64,000 nt of DNA from the NCBI RefSeq assembly GCF_007859715.1, contig NZ_SJPG01000001.1, forward strand, positions 5,960,001-6,024,000. Direction: 5' to 3'. Of the stretch, positions 1 to 10,900 are shown one piece after another (position 1 is the first letter of the stretch; the number at the start of each line of letters is the position of its first letter). The notes under the pieces were generated by a model. It was not told the DNA's origin and made no database searches. It saw nothing but the letters and a program-made list of their open reading frames with translations. The stretch comes from Rubinisphaera italica. Lineage in GTDB: Bacteria; Planctomycetota; Planctomycetia; Planctomycetales; Planctomycetaceae. The position numbers were made by a program, and so were the translations under genes.

Positions 1-804
<804 letters not shown>

Positions 805-1357
805 GACTCTTCTATCCTCAGACACTTCGCAAATGACGAATTCAACGATCCGCCGCCAAAGTTCCTGACTAAGTGGGTTGAGGGTTAATGGTTGAGTGTT
901 GAGGGTTTAATAGTTCGATTCCTGCAACTCTCAATCTTCAACGCTCAAATCCAGTTCGTCTGTCTGTTCTATAAGTAAACGATTTTCCTGTACGCACCTT
1001 GCGCGTCGATTTCATATCGATCCATCCTGAACGAGATCCGCACAGGACTGATGGAGCTGTTTGTTTGAGTGAACAATGCCCTTGGCTCATTTGGCAAATT
1101 CAGGCACAATGTATCCGAATTGCCATAATGACAGCATTGTCGATCACTCAGCATCATAACAATCCATCTGGCAAACGTCGCGCCAGACTGGCACTGAATT
1201 TGCGGTTTGTCTGTACGGATGCCGTAAGTAATAACAATGTAAAATGTTATTGCGATTGTAAAATGGGGTCAATGGCGGGTTGCACGGAATTCACGGCGAC
1301 TTTTGGCAGGCGGAGACATTAACCAGCAATCAACCATCATTGATATAAATTTGACGT

Positions 1358-1441
1358 GGGTGGCGGGGGCGCTCTCGAAGAGAAGCCCCCGAACTCACAA
1401 CTTCCGGGGGCTTCCGCTAAAGCGGAGCGCCCCCGCCACCC
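1358..1441. repeat. Long palindromic repeat (REP-like hairpin)
   Basis: The outer arms GGGTGGCGGGGGCGCTC and GAGCGCCCCCGCCACCC are exact reverse complements. Inside them a second pair, AAGCCCCCG and CGGGGGCTT, gives a bulged hairpin of about 84 nt. It is non-coding in appearance and much more GC-rich than its surroundings. An open frame runs through it into the downstream gene, but translation from inside the hairpin is unlikely. Confidence 0.75.
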
Positions 1442-1454
1442 AAGTGACCATCCA

Positions 1455-1476
1455 AACCCAAAGTGTCAGCGAGGGG
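1455..1476 (+). repeat. Dispersed CAGCGAGGGG repeat, copy 1
   Basis: AACCCAAAGTGTCAGCGAGG plus GG is a variant of the element found at 16291-16312, 16472-16493 (inverted) and 28728-28749. All copies are intergenic. Confidence 0.65.
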
Positions 1477-1580
1477 GGAGCGAAGAATTTACGTATCACC
1501 TTACACTGAAGTACATTACGGCATTTCCAGTTTATAAATTCCTGTCCAGTCTCACGAATTTGTCCATAAAGAGCAGCCCA

Positions 1581-3110
1581 GTGAATAGACACTCCCACCT
1601 TAATAAATTCTGTTTTCTAATTCTCCCCCTCATCCTGACCACTTCATCTGTTCAGGCCGATAGCCGACTGGAACGAGCTTATGAGGATTATCAGACCGAA
1701 ACTGAGCAACTGATTGACGATTTGACCGAACTCCGAGTCCAGGCGGCTCAGTTGACAAATCGTGACCTGGTCACGGAAATCGATCTCAAACTGGCTCTTC
1801 TCTCCGGAGAAAAAGAGCAACTCAGCACCCTGCCCCGGAAAATCAAGCCGGAAATCCGGTTCGATCTCCCACCAGACGAGCGAGATTTGCATGTCGAATT
1901 TCGTCAGAATTGTGAAAAATATGCCCAGAAACTTTATCTACTGGCCAGGCGCTCGCAAACGACTTCACCTACATTTGCCTTTGAGCTCATCAATCTGTTG
2001 CTGCAGTTCGATTCCGATCACACCTCCGCCCGGCTCATGCGGGGATATGTTCGGCAGGGTGAGGAATGGATGACGACCTTCGAGCGGGATAAGCTGCGTA
2101 ATAAGGAAGTCGATCATCCCCGGTTTGGCTGGATTAAGCAGGACGACGTCGCCCGCTACGAAGCCGGCGAGCGAAATCTCGGCAATGCCTGGCTCTCGGC
2201 TGAGAAAGAGGCGTTATTGCGGCAGGATTTCAATCGAGGCTGGGATATCGAAACCGAACATTTTCAGATCAAAACCAACGTCGGACTCGAAGAAGGTGTC
2301 GAACTCGGGCGCAAACTGGAAACATTTTACGACTACTTCATCTCCACATTTGCCCCCTTTTACAATTCCCCCGCTCAAATCCGTCAGTTATTCGACTCCA
2401 CCAACGGCCGCGCGAAAACCCGCAGCCAGCGGTATGAAGTGCATTTCTTTCGTAAGAAAGAAGAATATGTCGAACGGCTCATCAGCCGAATTCCGCAAAT
2501 TGCGATGACCAACGGACTCTATCAACTCGAAGACCGCACCTCCTACTTCTATTTCGATGCCGAAGCCAATAACGATGCCACCATCTTTCATGAAGTGACG
2601 CATCAGTTGATGTACGAGAGCCATTTGCAGAAACGGGATGTCGGCCGCGATGCCAACTTCTGGATTGTCGAAGGCATCGCCTGTTATATGGAATCATTCA
2701 CCGTCACCGAAACACCCGATGGCTTCGAATACGACGTCGGCGATCCCCGCTTCATCCGCTTTTACTGGGCCCGGCATCGAGTCTTGCAGGAAGAGTATTA
2801 CGTCCCGCTGCAAATCTTCTCCAGGCTCGGCATGATCCCCTATCAAACCGGCTCCACCCCCGAACTCCAAAAACGCTACAGCCAGGCCTCCGGCCTCGCT
2901 CATTTCTTCATGCACTACCAAAAAGGCAAATACCGCATCCCCCTGATGCACTACCTCGCCCAGATTTATCACTCCAACCCCACCATCCAAGGCAACGTCC
3001 AGGGCCTCGACGAACTGACCGGCGTTCCGTTTCCGACGCTTGATCGTCAGTATCGGGAGTATATTCAGGATCAGGAGGAAGCGGTGGGCGGGTTGGAGGT
3101 GATTCAGTAG
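1581..3110 (+). CDS. Exported DUF1570-type zinc metallopeptidase-like protein
   Basis: About 509 residues from the proposed GTG start. I chose it because it gives a compact signal peptide ([20 protein letters not shown]...VQA). A TTG at 1560 is the alternative. Upstream in-frame ATGs lie inside a repeat hairpin. The body starts with a helical, charged segment. The C-terminal half has HEVTH at about residues 337-341 followed by [15 protein letters not shown], which fits the gluzincin layout HExxH plus downstream Glu typical of planctomycete DUF1570 proteins. The likely location is the cell envelope. The substrate is unknown and activity is inferred only from the motif. Confidence 0.75.
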   Translation: MNRHSHLNKFCFLILPLILTTSSVQADSRLERAYEDYQTETEQLIDDLTELRVQAAQLTNRDLVTEIDLKLALLSGEKEQLSTLPRKIKPEIRFDLPPDERDLHVEFRQNCEKYAQKLYLLARRSQTTSPTFAFELINLLLQFDSDHTSARLMRGYVRQGEEWMTTFERDKLRNKEVDHPRFGWIKQDDVARYEAGERNLGNAWLSAEKEALLRQDFNRGWDIETEHFQIKTNVGLEEGVELGRKLETFYDYFISTFAPFYNSPAQIRQLFDSTNGRAKTRSQRYEVHFFRKKEEYVERLISRIPQIAMTNGLYQLEDRTSYFYFDAEANNDATIFHEVTHQLMYESHLQKRDVGRDANFWIVEGIACYMESFTVTETPDGFEYDVGDPRFIRFYWARHRVLQEEYYVPLQIFSRLGMIPYQTGSTPELQKRYSQASGLAHFFMHYQKGKYRIPLMHYLAQIYHSNPTIQGNVQGLDELTGVPFPTLDRQYREYIQDQEEAVGGLEVIQ

Positions 3111-3156
3111 AAGGTAAAAGTGAAAATAATATTTAAACACCATGTTTAAGTAAAAA

Positions 3157-3900
3157 TTAAGAGTTGGCACTATGGATTAATGAAAGGAAGTATCCAAATA
3201 CTCTTTGATTAAATTCAATCTCCTCAGATGTATATGCATACCGGCCTATTACATAAAGACAAAAAAATAGTAATACGCAAAATAAAATACGTTTTACAAG
3301 AATTTTAGCAGGTATTTTATTAGGTGAATTAAAGCAGAAGAGTATCGCGAATAAAGAAAAAGTAGTAAGCAATACACATGCCAAAGTGAATGACCTAGCG
3401 AAATTGACCCGTGACTGAAAATAAGTCAATTCTATAAAGTAGTTGTCTTCTCTGTAAACAATATTCTTAGCGGTGTAATATATATCGTTAACTGATAAAT
3501 CTTTTAATGGTGTGTCGCCTGCACCATTCTTTAAAATATCAATCTGTTCTTGCGGGACATTGGTTTTAAACAAAAAATCCATCATATAATCTGAGTTCGT
3601 GTAACGATCTTTCAGACCTTCCCGCAAAAGCACTTGTGCGCGCAAACTTTTCTCATTCGGTAACGGTGTTAAATAATCAATACGATCAGCAACGTATGAT
3701 GATAGATTTTCAATTAGCAATCCAAACACAAATGCAATAGCTAATACAAATGACGTAGAAATACCTTTTGGAATATGATCAGATTTGAGGTAACGAAGAA
3801 TAAATGAAGGGCGAATTAACTCAATAATTAGGCACAAGCCTAACAGAAAAAAGGCACCAATTCCGATTGATGTACTAATTTTTGCAAGAGATTCATCCAT
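3157..3900 (-). CDS. Hypothetical integral membrane protein, AT-rich
   Basis: About 247 residues from the ATG at 3900 (MDESLAKIST); an upstream in-frame start at 3939 would add 13 residues. Hydrophobic segments lie near residues 10-28 and 48-65, and two more near the C-terminus (FTLACVLLTTFSLFAILF, FCVLLFFCLYVIGRYAY), with a soluble loop of about 100 residues in between. No family was recognised. Base composition is clearly more AT-rich than in the flanking genes, which hints at transfer. It converges on the DUF1570 gene and stands alone. Confidence 0.65.
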   Translation of the reverse strand: MDESLAKISTSIGIGAFFLLGLCLIIELIRPSFILRYLKSDHIPKGISTSFVLAIAFVFGLLIENLSSYVADRIDYLTPLPNEKSLRAQVLLREGLKDRYTNSDYMMDFLFKTNVPQEQIDILKNGAGDTPLKDLSVNDIYYTAKNIVYREDNYFIELTYFQSRVNFARSFTLACVLLTTFSLFAILFCFNSPNKIPAKILVKRILFCVLLFFCLYVIGRYAYTSEEIEFNQRVFGYFLSLIHSANS

Positions 3901-3939
3901 AATCGATACTCTACTTTTAAAAAATGAAAATGCGGCCAA

Positions 3940-4297
3940 TTACACAAATGTACACAAAAAGATACGCAGTGGGAGATTTTTTTGCAAGTTGGAAGGAGCA
4001 TTTTCGAAAGTAAAGTTACGTCCAAGGTAAAATCTGTGATTCTTGATCTATGGATTATTATATTGATTTTTCATAAATGTAAGTGTAATCGAGCAGTTAT
4101 TACCCCAATCCGGTTTTCTCCTTACCAAAACCTGATAGAGTGATATAATCAATCAGCGGGCATCGATTTGAGATCTCTGGGATTTGACTTCTCGGGCCAA
4201 TCGGTCGATCATACAGAGGAGGCCCGTAGAACTTTGGCTGATTCTGCGTTACAGAGTTCGACGATTCTTTTCTTTATTTCACTGCTTCGGAGCATTC
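3940..4297. other. Intergenic region, nothing recognised
   Basis: AT-rich spacer between divergently oriented genes. It should hold promoters for both, but I could not assign boxes with confidence. Confidence 0.5.
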
Positions 4298-5182
4298 ATG
4301 TCGAATTCTGATTCGACAACCTTGCCGAATCTGCAGACGCCTGACGTCGCTTCGCAGAAAATCCGTCGACAACGTCGGCAGAAAATGCAACCGGAGGCTC
4401 CTGTGCAGGTGATTATCGCTCACGAGCCACCGCCCCACGCCGTCGAACCGTTCGAATTTTCCCTGAAAGGGATTTCTAAAGCTGTCAAACGCTGGTTTCT
4501 CTCCGCGGTCGCTGCTGGATATGGGATTTCTTTGCTGTTTCATGGTCTATTACTGATCGCGATGTCGCTGTATTTTTTCTCCGATTACGTGCAGGAAAAT
4601 TACATCGAATCCTCGATTGCCACCAACGATGAAGCATTGGTCTTCGATGAAGTGCTGGATGTTCGTATCGATATGCCGACGGGAGATCTCGCGACCTCTG
4701 AATCTCTCGAAACCGCGATGAACATGGAACTGTCTCCCAATGCCGCCAATCAGGTGGTGACGGGCGTTGAGGATTCGGTCGACTCTCTGTTCAATGATGG
4801 TGGTAAAGGGGGAAACGGGGGAGCCAGTTTTCTGGTGCCGAAGAATGCCAAAATCTTCACCAAGGGGAGCTTCACTGCCTGGACGGAGCCGAATGATCCG
4901 AAACCTGGGGAAGATTATCAAATTGTGATTACTGTTCGCCTTCCCGATCGAGTCAAACGCTATCGTGCAACCGATCTTTCTGGCCAGGTTGTCGGAACAG
5001 ATGGCTATAAGCAGAATGTTCCCGGTCCCGAATATCGACGCGGAACTGTTTATCTGCCAGTGATTAATCGCCATGCCCAGCTGATCGTTGAAGTACCCGG
5101 AGGAGCAGCCCGTGTACAGGACACCATTCTAATTCGCTCGACCACGCTGAAAGAAGAGCAGAAACTTGAAATTGAGTTTTAA
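4298..5182 (+). CDS. Hypothetical single-pass membrane protein with periplasmic domain
   Basis: 294 residues from the ATG at 4298 (MSNSDSTTLP), preceded by GGAG seven bases upstream; this start is preferred to an upstream frame extension. A basic Arg/Gln/Lys-rich cytoplasmic stretch (RRQRRQK) is followed by one hydrophobic helix (GYGISLLFHGLLLIAMSLYFF) and a long acidic, then beta-rich, exported part. A Gly-rich linker GGKGGNGG precedes a compact domain (KIFTKGSFTAWTEPNDPKPGEDY onwards). The layout resembles TonB-like or FHA/VWA-associated planctomycete anchors, but no family is certain. It lies upstream of aroH on the same strand. Confidence 0.6.
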   Translation: MSNSDSTTLPNLQTPDVASQKIRRQRRQKMQPEAPVQVIIAHEPPPHAVEPFEFSLKGISKAVKRWFLSAVAAGYGISLLFHGLLLIAMSLYFFSDYVQENYIESSIATNDEALVFDEVLDVRIDMPTGDLATSESLETAMNMELSPNAANQVVTGVEDSVDSLFNDGGKGGNGGASFLVPKNAKIFTKGSFTAWTEPNDPKPGEDYQIVITVRLPDRVKRYRATDLSGQVVGTDGYKQNVPGPEYRRGTVYLPVINRHAQLIVEVPGGAARVQDTILIRSTTLKEEQKLEIEF

Positions 5183-5370
5183 AGAGTGTCTCTATTCGGG
5201 ATGGCACTGGCAAATCCAGTGGCATGCAACGAAGTTTTCATTCGTCAGAAATGTTGGACCTGACTGGCTTTTGAGAAAAAAGGGTTTCTCTGCTTTATGA
5301 TCGATTCTCCGTTCATTATGCTGTAGCCATTCTACGGATAAGTCCAATGGCATCTCTGATCGAGGTTGAT

Positions 5371-5742
5371 ATGCGGGTGAGAGGGATTCGCGGAGCGATT
5401 TCTGCGGCTGAAAATACACGAGAATCGATTCTGGAAGCAACTCGCGAGTTGCTACAGGCGATTCTGGACGCGAATCAGATTACCGAATTCGATGATATCG
5501 TTTCCGCGGTGTTCACCACCTCCCCGGATTTAACGGCCTGCTTCCCGGCTGAAGCCGCCCGGGGTTTGGGAATGAACGAAGTCCCTCTGTTATGTGCTTC
5601 GGAAATCGCAGTCCCGAATTCGCTGCCGAGTTGTATTCGTGTGCTGTTTCATGTCAATACGACGAAATCGCAAAAAGAAATCCGTCATATCTATCTGGGC
5701 GAAGCAGCTCGCTTACGGCCCGATATGACCAGTGCTCAATGA
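5371..5742 (+). CDS. aroH: Chorismate mutase, AroH class
   Basis: A 123-residue enzyme converting chorismate to prephenate in phenylalanine and tyrosine synthesis. It starts [10 protein letters not shown], matching the AroH N-terminus where the Arg of RGIRGA binds substrate. [16 protein letters not shown], the Glu in ASEIAV, the CIRVLF arginine and [14 protein letters not shown] follow in family order, and the length matches the trimeric AroH enzymes (about 120-127 aa). The start at 5371 is preferred to 5347 because the N-terminus aligns and GAGG lies a few bases upstream. Its TGA overlaps the ATG of the next gene (ATGA), so the two are probably translationally coupled. Confidence 0.93.
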   Translation: MRVRGIRGAISAAENTRESILEATRELLQAILDANQITEFDDIVSAVFTTSPDLTACFPAEAARGLGMNEVPLLCASEIAVPNSLPSCIRVLFHVNTTKSQKEIRHIYLGEAARLRPDMTSAQ

Positions 5743-6593
5743 ACTCTCTGATTCTGTACCATCTGCTCAGCGGTCAGGCATTCTTTTCTGGTGCCCTGTT
5801 AATCGTGATCGCAGCGGGGTTCTCTCTGTTCCCCAAAAGAAAAAGTCTGGCGATCACCTTCTGTCTGATTGGCATTATCCTGATTGCAATATCCGGAACG
5901 CCCTTCTCTCTGCCCATGTATCTGATTGCAGCAATTACCATTACTGCCTGGCTGGGAGGTATGCGTTCAAAAAAATGGAATCGGTATTTTGCAATTGGAT
6001 TGATATCTCTGTTATTAGGGATGGCGATCTATGAATTGACTTATCAGTTTTCGCCGAAGTTACAGCCGGTTTCCAAACGCTCCATCGCGATTATTGGAGA
6101 CTCTGTCACTGCAGGGTTGGATGATGGCACGATTGCCTGGCCGACTTTGCTATTAAAAGAGCATCAACTGGAAATCGAAGATGTTTCGCATGTTGGTGAA
6201 ACAGCTTCTTCTGCTTACAAGAGGATCGAAAACCAAAGAATTGATTCTCTCGTTTTGATTATTGAAATTGGAGGAAATGACTTACTCGGTTCGACATCTG
6301 CAGAAAAATTTGAGAATGACTTAAGGAAACTATTAGAACGAGCCTGTGATTCTGATCGACAAGTCGTGATGTTCGAGTTGCCTTTGCCACCGTTTCGTAA
6401 TGCTTATGGAGCCATACAACGCAGACTGGCCAACAAATTTCGTGTGCAGTTGATTCCGAAACGCAAATTCCTCTCGATCCTACTTCCGGAAGAGTCCACG
6501 CTGGACAGTATCCATCTTTCTCAAGCGGGACAAAAGCGGATGGCTGAGACAGTCTGGGGTGTAATCCAGTCCGCTTTTGAGAAATCGAATTAA
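5739..6593 (+). CDS. Membrane-anchored SGNH/GDSL hydrolase
   Basis: 284 residues. The first 100 form about four transmembrane helices ([20 protein letters not shown] onwards). A GDSL-type esterase domain follows, with block I GDSV at 120-123 (Ser nucleophile), block III GGND at 178-181 and the catalytic DSIH at 256-259. Such enzymes hydrolyse esters or acyl groups on lipids or glycans; the substrate here is unknown. The start ATG overlaps the aroH stop by four bases. The combination of an aromatic-pathway gene with a membrane esterase is probably a transcriptional pairing rather than a pathway. Confidence 0.85.
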   Translation: MNSLILYHLLSGQAFFSGALLIVIAAGFSLFPKRKSLAITFCLIGIILIAISGTPFSLPMYLIAAITITAWLGGMRSKKWNRYFAIGLISLLLGMAIYELTYQFSPKLQPVSKRSIAIIGDSVTAGLDDGTIAWPTLLLKEHQLEIEDVSHVGETASSAYKRIENQRIDSLVLIIEIGGNDLLGSTSAEKFENDLRKLLERACDSDRQVVMFELPLPPFRNAYGAIQRRLANKFRVQLIPKRKFLSILLPEESTLDSIHLSQAGQKRMAETVWGVIQSAFEKSN

Positions 6594-6711
6594 TTGCCCC
6601 GAGGATACTTGCTTCTCTCACTCTTCTTCCCTGTTGACCTGCCTGAGTTCAGACTACAATTGGTGAATACATTTATTCTCTGTTTGTTTATTGAAATGTC
6701 TGAGAGTTTCC

Positions 6712-7152
6712 GTGATCGAGCATCAATCGCAGTTTGTGCATGAGCGTCGTGTTTCATTTTCTGAAACCGATATGGCGGGCATCGTGCACTTTTCGAATTA
6801 CTATCGTTATATGGAAGAAGCCGAGCATGCGTATTTTCGTTCGCTCGATTTGAAGATCATGCATCGGCGTGAAGATGGCATCATTGTTGGCTGGCCGCGA
6901 GTCAATTCGCATTGTCAATATCTTGGCCCGGCTCGCTATGAAGATATTCTGCAGATTACTGTCGATATCGAGCGTTTGGGCGTAAAATCGGTTTCGTGGT
7001 CGATGGGCATTTATTGCGGCGACAAGAAACTGGCTCAGGGACGAATGAAGACGGCCTGCTGTTTGTGTCGAGCCGATCATACCCTCGAATCAATTCCAAT
7101 TGCTTCCCCTTTTGCAGAGAAGCTGGAAGAATCCCCGTATTTACAGACGTGA
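6712..7152 (+). CDS. Acyl-CoA thioesterase, 4HBT/YbgC hotdog fold
   Basis: About 146 residues from the GTG at 6712 (an in-frame TTG at 6691 adds seven residues). The region SFSETDMAGIVHFSNYYRYM is the hotdog signature with the active-site Asp in the ETDMAG motif, as in YbgC/4-hydroxybenzoyl-CoA thioesterases (T/SDxxGxVxxxxY). Length fits the family (130-150 aa). It likely hydrolyses a short acyl-CoA in the cytoplasm. It lies in the same direction as, and 64 bases before, the ABC transporter genes. Confidence 0.85.
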   Translation: MIEHQSQFVHERRVSFSETDMAGIVHFSNYYRYMEEAEHAYFRSLDLKIMHRREDGIIVGWPRVNSHCQYLGPARYEDILQITVDIERLGVKSVSWSMGIYCGDKKLAQGRMKTACCLCRADHTLESIPIASPFAEKLEESPYLQT

Positions 7153-7216
7153 TTTTGCGATGAACTTCGACAGGACAGGCTTGAAACCTATCCTACTTTT
7201 TAACGAATGAAGTCCC

Positions 7217-7948
7217 ATGAATGATGAGAGTTTGAAAAATGAACCGTCCGCAAAACTGATTGTGCGGAAGTTGTTTAAGAGTTACGAATCGGCTGGTCGA
7301 GCGGTTTCGATTTTAAGGGATCTGGATTTTACTCTCGAAACCGGAGCGGCAGCGAGTATTATTGGCCCTTCGGGTTCTGGCAAGAGTACGCTTTTGTATT
7401 TGATCAGTGCACTCGATCGCCCCGATGCTGGTTCGATTGAATTGCTTGGCCGCGACATGATCGCCTCTTCCGAAAAGGACCAGACATCATTTCGAAATGC
7501 TCACATCGGATTCGTATTTCAGGATCATAATCTCTTACCGCAGTTGAATGTGCTTGAGAATGTTCTGCTGCCTTGCCTGGCGGGAAATGGTGTCGATCCG
7601 GAAAAAGAAAAATTCGCAATCAAATTGTTGAAACGAGTGGGGTTGAAAGATCGTGTGACACATCGCCCAGCTCAACTTTCAGGGGGTGAACGACAACGCG
7701 TTGCGGTTTGTCGAGCGTTAATTAATCAACCCGAGTTGATTCTTGCTGATGAACCGACGGGAAATCTCGATCCGCAGACAGCGACCGTCATTGGCGACTT
7801 GCTCCTGGAGATCAGCCGCGAACAGGGGGCAATGCTCCTGTGTGTGACGCATTCTCTGGAATTAGCGTATCGCTTCCCTGTCTGCTATCAGCTGGAAGAA
7901 GGTCGACTTGTTGTTGTCGATCGTTCGGCTGAAACTGCTACCACATAA
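7217..7948 (+). CDS. ABC transporter ATP-binding protein, LolD/MacB-type
   Basis: 243 residues with the full nucleotide-binding set: Walker A GPSGSGKST at 50-58, Q-loop FVFQDHNLLPQL, signature LSGGERQRV at about 154-162, Walker B LILADEPTGNLDP and the switch His in CVTHSLELA. It pairs with the FtsX-type permease encoded 38 bases downstream. Such pairs extract lipoproteins or lipids or drive envelope processes instead of classic import. Substrate unknown. Confidence 0.93.
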   Translation: MNDESLKNEPSAKLIVRKLFKSYESAGRAVSILRDLDFTLETGAAASIIGPSGSGKSTLLYLISALDRPDAGSIELLGRDMIASSEKDQTSFRNAHIGFVFQDHNLLPQLNVLENVLLPCLAGNGVDPEKEKFAIKLLKRVGLKDRVTHRPAQLSGGERQRVAVCRALINQPELILADEPTGNLDPQTATVIGDLLLEISREQGAMLLCVTHSLELAYRFPVCYQLEEGRLVVVDRSAETATT

Positions 7949-7986
7949 ATCCTTAACATTCACCAGAATGACGGTTACTGATCTTC

Positions 7987-10900
7987 ATGAATCGCACCCA
8001 GCTGATCTTAAGAACATTACGGTATTACTGGCGAACTAACCTGGCAGTTCTGCTGGGTGTTGCGGTCGGTGCGGCTGTCATTTGCGGTGCACTGATCGTC
8101 GGTGACTCCGTCCGTTTCAGTCTCGAACAGATGACGCTCGACCGGCTCGGCAATGTTGATTATGCGCTCTCGGGGTCTCGATTCTTTCGGGAAGAGATCG
8201 CCTCGGACATTGCTGAGGACTTGTCGAAACAACCGGGTGGGGGAGCCATAAAAGTGGCTCCTGCGATTCTCCTGACCGCTTCATTGCAGTTCGAACGAAC
8301 TTCGGAATCTGCCGAGGAATCCTACGAGAACCGCAATGATGAACCGACCATTTTGACAGCCGGTCAAGTGAATCTGGTGGGGCTGGATGAACGTTTGTGG
8401 AAAATGCTCAAAGGAGATGTCGCCAAACTCCCCGATGAAAACAGTCTGGTTCTGAATCGTCGGGTGGCGGATCAGCTCAAGATTCAGGAAGGTGATGAAC
8501 TGTTTGTGTATGTCGATGTGCCTCAGACGATTCCTCAGGAATCGTTGCTGGGGGAACGGGATGTCGATGAAATTGTGATCAGTTTTCCGATGACGGTGAC
8601 AACTATTGTTGAACCCGCATCAACGCTCGGTCGTTTTTCCTTGCAACCGAATCAGCAACTTCCGCTCAACGCCTATCTCAACCTGAGTCGGCTCCAGCAG
8701 GAACTCGATTTGTTGGAGGCTCCCGTTACGCCCCGGAATCCGATCGCGAAGCCGGCTCGTGTGAATGCGCTGCTCATCAGTGGGCGAAAGCAAACGGGGA
8801 ATACTCTGAATCCAGATAACTGGGACACTCTGGCCAATCGAGCTTTGAAGCAGTCCCTAAAACTGGAAGATTTTCATGCCCGGATTCGAACTCTGCCTGA
8901 GCAGGGATATTTTGCACTGGAATCGGAGCGAATGATTCTGGAGCAGGCGTTATCAAATCAGGCGATTAAGACGGCGCAGGGAATGGAAGTGGCCTCTTCC
9001 CCTGTGCTGGTTTATCTGGCAAATGAAATCGCCAATGCATCCAATCCCGATTTATTTTCGATGTATTCCATTGCTGCTGGAATTCCGTTTGATCAGTCAG
9101 CTCCATTTGGACCACTGCTCAATACGAATGGAGATCCGGTGACATCGATGTCTGGCAATAACGTTGCCATTAACAGCTGGCTGGCCAAAGACCTGCAAGT
9201 CGAGGCGGGTGATGAGATACTGTTGAAATATCATGTGGTTGGCTCTCGCGGTAAATTGCCAGAACTGGAAGAACGATTTAAAGTCGCTGCCATCTTACCA
9301 ATTCCCGACACGCTGGCTGATGATCGTGGATTTACTCCTTTTGTTCCCGGTATAACCGATGCGAAAACATTCAATGACTGGGAGCAGCCCTTCCCAATGA
9401 ACACGGATCGTATTACAGATCGGGATGATGAATACTGGGAAGGAAGTGAAGGGAAGCCGGACGGTTATAAATCGACACCGAAGGTCTTTCTACCGCTGAA
9501 GACGGCTCGGGATTTATGGCAGAGTCGTTATGGCGATACGACATCCGTCCGCATCGCCAGCAAACCGGAACTTGGGCTTGAAGAAACGGTTTCACGATTC
9601 CGGCAAAGATTTGTGCAGACGCTGGTGCCTCAGCAATTCGGGATGGTAATTTTGCCCGTCAAGCAGCAGGGGTTGCAGGCGGCTCAGGGGACACAGGACT
9701 TTACAGGTTTATTCATCGGCTTCAGCTTCTTCGTCATTGCTGCAGCAGCCGTACTCATTTCCTTATTGTTCCGCCTCGGCATAGAAACCCGTGTTCAACA
9801 AACCGGGTTATATTCCGCAGTGGGAATGTCAAAAGGAGCCGTGCACAGGTTGTTGCTTTCTGAAGGAGTTCTGGTCGCAATCGTCGGTATTGTCATTGGA
9901 ATGATGCTTGGTGTTCTCTACGCGGAATTGATGATTTACGGCTTAACAACCTGGTGGCGAGGTGCCATTGGGACCAGTTTTCTGCAGGTCTATGTTCAAC
10001 CGGCCAGTCTTGCAATTGGTGGATCGATTGCCTTCTTCGTCGCATTACCTGGGATGTGGCTGGGGTTGCGGCAATTGTTGAAGCTATCTGCCAAAGATCG
10101 ATTGCAGGGTGTGCTTTCCAGTGAATCCTCGGCTGCGGTGAACCGGTCCTCTGGAGGCTATAAACTCTGGAGTGGCATTGTCTGTCTGGTGATTGCGATT
10201 GGGCTTGTCCTGGGAATTCTGCTGGGAGTGACGCCGAAGACAGAAGCCTTTGGTGGTTTTAACTGGCATATCGTCAGTTTTTTCGCGGGAGGTTTTCTCT
10301 CGTTGATTGGAAGTTTGCTGCTGTATGTGGTTTTGCTCAGGAACAGTACACAACGATCATTACGGGGCAGAGGAGTGTCCTCTGCGATTCTACTCGGGTT
10401 GAGAAACCCGTCTCGTCAGCGACAGCGTTCCAGCATTACGGTCGTGCTGGTTGCATTTGCAACTTTTGTTGTGGTTGCAGTGGCCGCTGGTCGTCAAAAA
10501 CCTTCACAGATGGAGCCGGATTACAATTCTGGCAATGGCGGCTTTTCAATTGTTGCCGAATCTGCAAGACCCGTACTTTACGATTTGTCGACCGAGGAAG
10601 GTCAAACAAGACTTGGCTTAATTCAAGCTGACGATACTGAACTTAGAGCGCTGCTCGACCAATCGAAAATCATGCCGTTCCGAGTGCGTCCGGGTGAAGA
10701 TGCCAGCTGTCTGAATTTATACCAGACTCGTCTCCCCAAAATTCTGGGAGTGACCGAAGAAATGATCGAACGGGGCGGGTTTCTATTTGCTGATACTCCG
10801 GGCGAAAATCCGTGGGAATTACTAAGAGGCACAACCAAAGACGGGAACATTCCCGTTCTGGGAGATATGAATACACTGCAATACAGTTTGCACAAAGCAA

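Larger units (their letters stand above)
805..1580. other. Intergenic region between divergent secA and the DUF1570 gene
   Basis: About 775 bases with no convincing gene. The left part has simple repeated words (ttgagggttaatggttgagtgttgaggg). The right part holds a long imperfect palindrome and one copy of a dispersed repeat, listed separately. Short open frames here have no recognisable domain. Confidence 0.6.

Noticed and set aside
1356..1580. N-terminal extension of the DUF1570 frame
   Set aside because: It is translated through a repeat hairpin and a dispersed repeat; the signal peptide begins near 1581.
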